Assembly (NCBI GenBank): GCA_937873435.1
Contig: CALMWM010000426.1
Coordinates: forward strand, 1-8,093
Source of the DNA: an uncultured Gallionellaceae bacterium
Lineage (GTDB): Bacteria; Pseudomonadota; Gammaproteobacteria; Burkholderiales; Sulfuricellaceae
DNA length: 8,093 bases
Direction of reading: 5' to 3'
Below, piece by piece: positions 6,404-8,093 of this stretch (its first letter is position 1; every line of letters starts with the position of its first letter). Position numbers and translations under genes: made by a program. The notes beneath the pieces were generated by a model. The model saw nothing but the letters and a program-made list of their open reading frames with translations. It did not search any database and had not been told where the DNA came from.

Positions 6404-7852
6404 ATGTCTTTCGAATCGCTCGGGCTTATCCCGGAACTACTCAAGGCGATCGCCGATCAAGGATACACCGAGCCGACGCCGATCCAGGCCAAGGCCATTC
6501 CCGTCGTCCTGCAAGGACACGACGTGATGGGCGGCGCGCAGACCGGCACCGGCAAAACCGCCGGTTTCACCCTGCCGCTGCTGCAACGCCTGAGTGCCTA
6601 TGCCAACACCGGCACCTCTCCGGCGAAACACCCGATCCGCGCGGTAATCCTAGTTCCCACCCGCGAACTGGCGGCGCAAGTCGCCGAAAGCGTCCAGACT
6701 TACGGAAAACACCTGCCCTTGCGCTCCACCGTGGTCTACGGCGGCATCAGCATCGACCCGCAGATCGCCGAATTGCGCCGTGGGGTGGAAATCCTGGTCG
6801 CCACGCCGGGACGCCTGCTCGATCACGTGCAACAGAAATCGGTGAATTTTTCGCAAGTGGAAATCCTGGTGCTCGACGAAGCCGACCGGATGCTGGACAT
6901 GGGCTTCCTCCCCGACATCACGCGGCTCCTCGGCATGCTGCCGGCCAAGCGCCAAAGCCTGCTGTTTTCCGCGACCTTCTCCGACGACATCAAAAAGCTC
7001 GCCGACCGCCTGCTCAAGGACCCGATCCTGATCGAAGCGGAGAAACACAACACCGCCGCCGAAACCGTCACACAGGTGGTTTACCCGGTGGATATGGCGC
7101 GCAAACGCGAATTGCTGGCGCACCTGGTCAAATCGAACGACTTGAAACAAGTACTGGTGTTCTGCCGCACCAAGCAGGGCGCGGGCAAGCTGGCGCTGCA
7201 ACTGGAGCGCGACGGCATCACCGCCACCGCCATCCACGGCGACAAGAGCCAGCAACAGCGTACCGAGGCGCTGAAAGCCTTCAAGGACGGCGAAGTGCGC
7301 GTGCTGGTCGCCACCGACGTAGCCGCGCGCGGTATCGACATCGACCAGTTGCCGCACGTGGTCAATTTCGAATTGCCGCATGTGCCGGAAGACTACGTCC
7401 ACCGTATCGGCCGCACCGGACGCGGCGGCAGCGAAGGCGATGCGATTTCGCTGGTGTGCGAGGAAGAACTGAAACTGCTGGCCGCCATCGAGCACATGCT
7501 GAAACGCACCATCCCCACGCAAACCATCCCCGGCTTCGAAATCAATTCCGCCATCGCCATCCCGCCGCCGCGCCGCTCCGCCGAATCGCGCGAACGCGGC
7601 GACCGGCCCGAGCGGGGAGAACGCGGGGAACGTAGCGAGCGCGGCAGAAGAAGCGAACCGAACCTGCGCCACAAACAACCGCCGCCCGGCTCCTTCGATT
7701 TTTCCCAGCCCTACCAGCCAGCAACAGCGTTGCCCTCCCCGCTGGAAGCCGCCTATCCGTCGCGCGCCAAGTCCGACGCGAAAAAACCGAAAAAACCGCT
7801 CGCCGCGCTGTTCCTGCCGCCTGCCCCGGAAAAACCAGCTGAGGAACAATAG
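6404..7852 (+). CDS. rhlE: DEAD-box ATP-dependent RNA helicase, RhlE type
   Basis: Cytoplasmic RNA helicase likely to act in ribosome assembly or RNA turnover. The 482-residue protein has all the core motifs: Q motif (Phe3, GYTEPTPIQ with Gln28), motif I AQTGTGKT (45-52), Ia PTRELAAQ (85-92), Ib TPGRLLD (134-140), II DEAD (158-161), III SAT (189-191), V ATDVAARGIDI and VI HRIGRTGR (333-340). The second RecA-like domain ends near residue 375. The tail (about 385-482) is of low complexity: four ERG units between 397 and 414 within an Arg/Gly/Glu stretch, then Pro/Lys-rich sequence, as expected for an RNA-binding extension. RhlE is chosen over SrmB, DbpA or CsdA because of the N terminus (MSFESLGL) and the lack of a long accessory domain. 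An AGGAG Shine-Dalgarno (6390-6394) sits nine bases before the ATG; the gap to the FHA gene is 36 bp, so co-transcription is possible. Confidence 0.93.
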   Translation: MSFESLGLIPELLKAIADQGYTEPTPIQAKAIPVVLQGHDVMGGAQTGTGKTAGFTLPLLQRLSAYANTGTSPAKHPIRAVILVPTRELAAQVAESVQTYGKHLPLRSTVVYGGISIDPQIAELRRGVEILVATPGRLLDHVQQKSVNFSQVEILVLDEADRMLDMGFLPDITRLLGMLPAKRQSLLFSATFSDDIKKLADRLLKDPILIEAEKHNTAAETVTQVVYPVDMARKRELLAHLVKSNDLKQVLVFCRTKQGAGKLALQLERDGITATAIHGDKSQQQRTEALKAFKDGEVRVLVATDVAARGIDIDQLPHVVNFELPHVPEDYVHRIGRTGRGGSEGDAISLVCEEELKLLAAIEHMLKRTIPTQTIPGFEINSAIAIPPPRRSAESRERGDRPERGERGERSERGRRSEPNLRHKQPPPGSFDFSQPYQPATALPSPLEAAYPSRAKSDAKKPKKPLAALFLPPAPEKPAEEQ

Positions 7853-7861
7853 CCCCCTTGC

Positions 7862-7897
7862 GGGATTGGATTTCCGAGCGTTTGCGCTTGCCAACCC
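7862..7897 (+). terminator. Possible hairpin after rhlE
   Basis: GGGATTGG (7862-7869) can pair with CCAACCC (7891-7897) with one bulged A, enclosing a smaller hairpin GAGCG-TTTG-CGCTT (7876-7889). It lies just after the rhlE stop, where a terminator would be expected. There is no T-run after it, so it may be a weak or factor-dependent terminator, or chance. Confidence 0.3.
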
Positions 7898-7905
7898 AAT
7901 AGGAT

Positions 7906-7911
7906 TAGAAT
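7906..7911 (+). promoter_or_regulatory. Candidate -10 element of the last gene (possible leaderless start)
   Basis: TAGAAT ends six bases before the ATG at 7918, the same hexamer and spacing as at nadE, and its TAG is again an in-frame stop. An AGGA at 7901-7904 is 13 bases from the ATG, rather far for a Shine-Dalgarno. The -35 region is weak (TTGCGC, 7882-7887, 18-bp spacer). Confidence 0.35.
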
Positions 7912-7917
7912 TGGCTC

Positions 7918-8093
7918 ATGTCTGCCCCGCTACGTAAACTGATCCTGCTGTTGCTGATTGCCTGCCTGCCGCTGCAAGGGTTGGCTGCGGGCGTCATGGC
8001 GCTGGATCACGGACAGCCGGCGACCCATGAGATGTCCATGCAAATGGACGCCGGCATGGCTGGAATGCACGGCTGCTGCCACCATGGCAGCGA
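7918..8093 (+). CDS. Secreted Met/His/Cys-rich protein, N-terminal part (runs off the window)
   Basis: Only the first 58 codons are present. The start reads as a Sec signal peptide: MSAPLRK, a long Leu/Ile run, then LPLQGLAA with likely cleavage after Ala24. The mature part is unusual: from residue 31 to 58 there are five Met, five His and two Cys, including MSMQM and HGCCHH. Such segments commonly bind copper or silver ions in the periplasm, so a metal-binding or metal-sensing role is inferred. Short proteins of this look occur beside heavy-metal efflux genes in betaproteobacteria, but what follows here is not visible. LIAC at 13-16 resembles a lipobox but lies inside the hydrophobic core. 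It starts 65 bp after rhlE. Gene call good; function open. Confidence 0.75.
   Translation, partial: MSAPLRKLILLLLIACLPLQGLAAGVMALDHGQPATHEMSMQMDAGMAGMHGCCHHGS

Noticed and set aside
6019..7635. Open frame of 538 codons on the plus strand overlapping the FHA and rhlE genes
   Set aside because: Out-of-frame reading of two solid genes, with an Arg/His/Ala-rich product typical of GC-rich shadow frames.
6650..7894. Long open frame (414 codons) on the minus strand opposite rhlE
   Set aside because: It is antisense to a clear DEAD-box helicase; its composition mirrors the GC-rich coding strand and no recognisable domain appears.
7957..7965. Lipobox-like LIAC in the last protein
   Set aside because: The hydrophobic stretch continues past the Cys to LPLQGLAA, which is a better signal peptidase I site.

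Overview
The window looks like an ordinary chromosomal stretch of a GC-rich Gram-negative bacterium, most likely a betaproteobacterium. The reasons are the protein sequences (GlnB, BamD, RluD and PgeF/YfiH are all of proteobacterial type), the nadE-glnB linkage, and the bamD / rluD-pgeF arrangement that is also known from E. coli. I place it near the Nitrosomonadales/Gallionellaceae-type lineages only as inference. I see no mobile element, CRISPR array, rRNA or tRNA.

Layout. Bases 1-384 are the 3' end of a sensor histidine kinase (ATPase domain only). After a 153-bp gap come nadE (glutamine-dependent NAD+ synthase), glnB (PII nitrogen signal protein) and a bacteriohemerythrin gene whose ATG shares one base with the glnB stop; all three run rightward. 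A 34-bp inverted repeat at 2936-2969 separates this block from bamD, which runs leftward and encodes the outer-membrane assembly lipoprotein. bamD and rluD are divergent and their start codons share two bases (TCATGA). rluD (23S rRNA pseudouridine synthase) overlaps pgeF (YfiH/LACC1 family) by 11 bp. Next come a protein joining a degenerate class III nucleotidyl cyclase fold to an FHA domain, then an RhlE-type DEAD-box RNA helicase, and finally the first 58 codons of a secreted protein rich in Met, His and Cys.

How the genes relate. nadE and glnB both deal with glutamine/nitrogen status, and the O2-binding hemerythrin is translationally joined to glnB, hinting at a link between oxygen and nitrogen state. 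bamD, rluD, pgeF and rhlE are envelope, ribosome and RNA housekeeping genes. The cyclase-like/FHA protein is the least familiar gene and the best candidate for something undescribed.

A recurring regulatory pattern stands out. At three genes (nadE, the FHA gene and the last gene) a -10-like hexamer (TAGAAT, TATAAT, TAGAAT) ends 6-9 bases before the ATG, an in-frame TAG lies just upstream, and no well-placed Shine-Dalgarno sequence is present. These mRNAs may be leaderless or nearly so. glnB and rhlE, by contrast, have normal ribosome binding sites.
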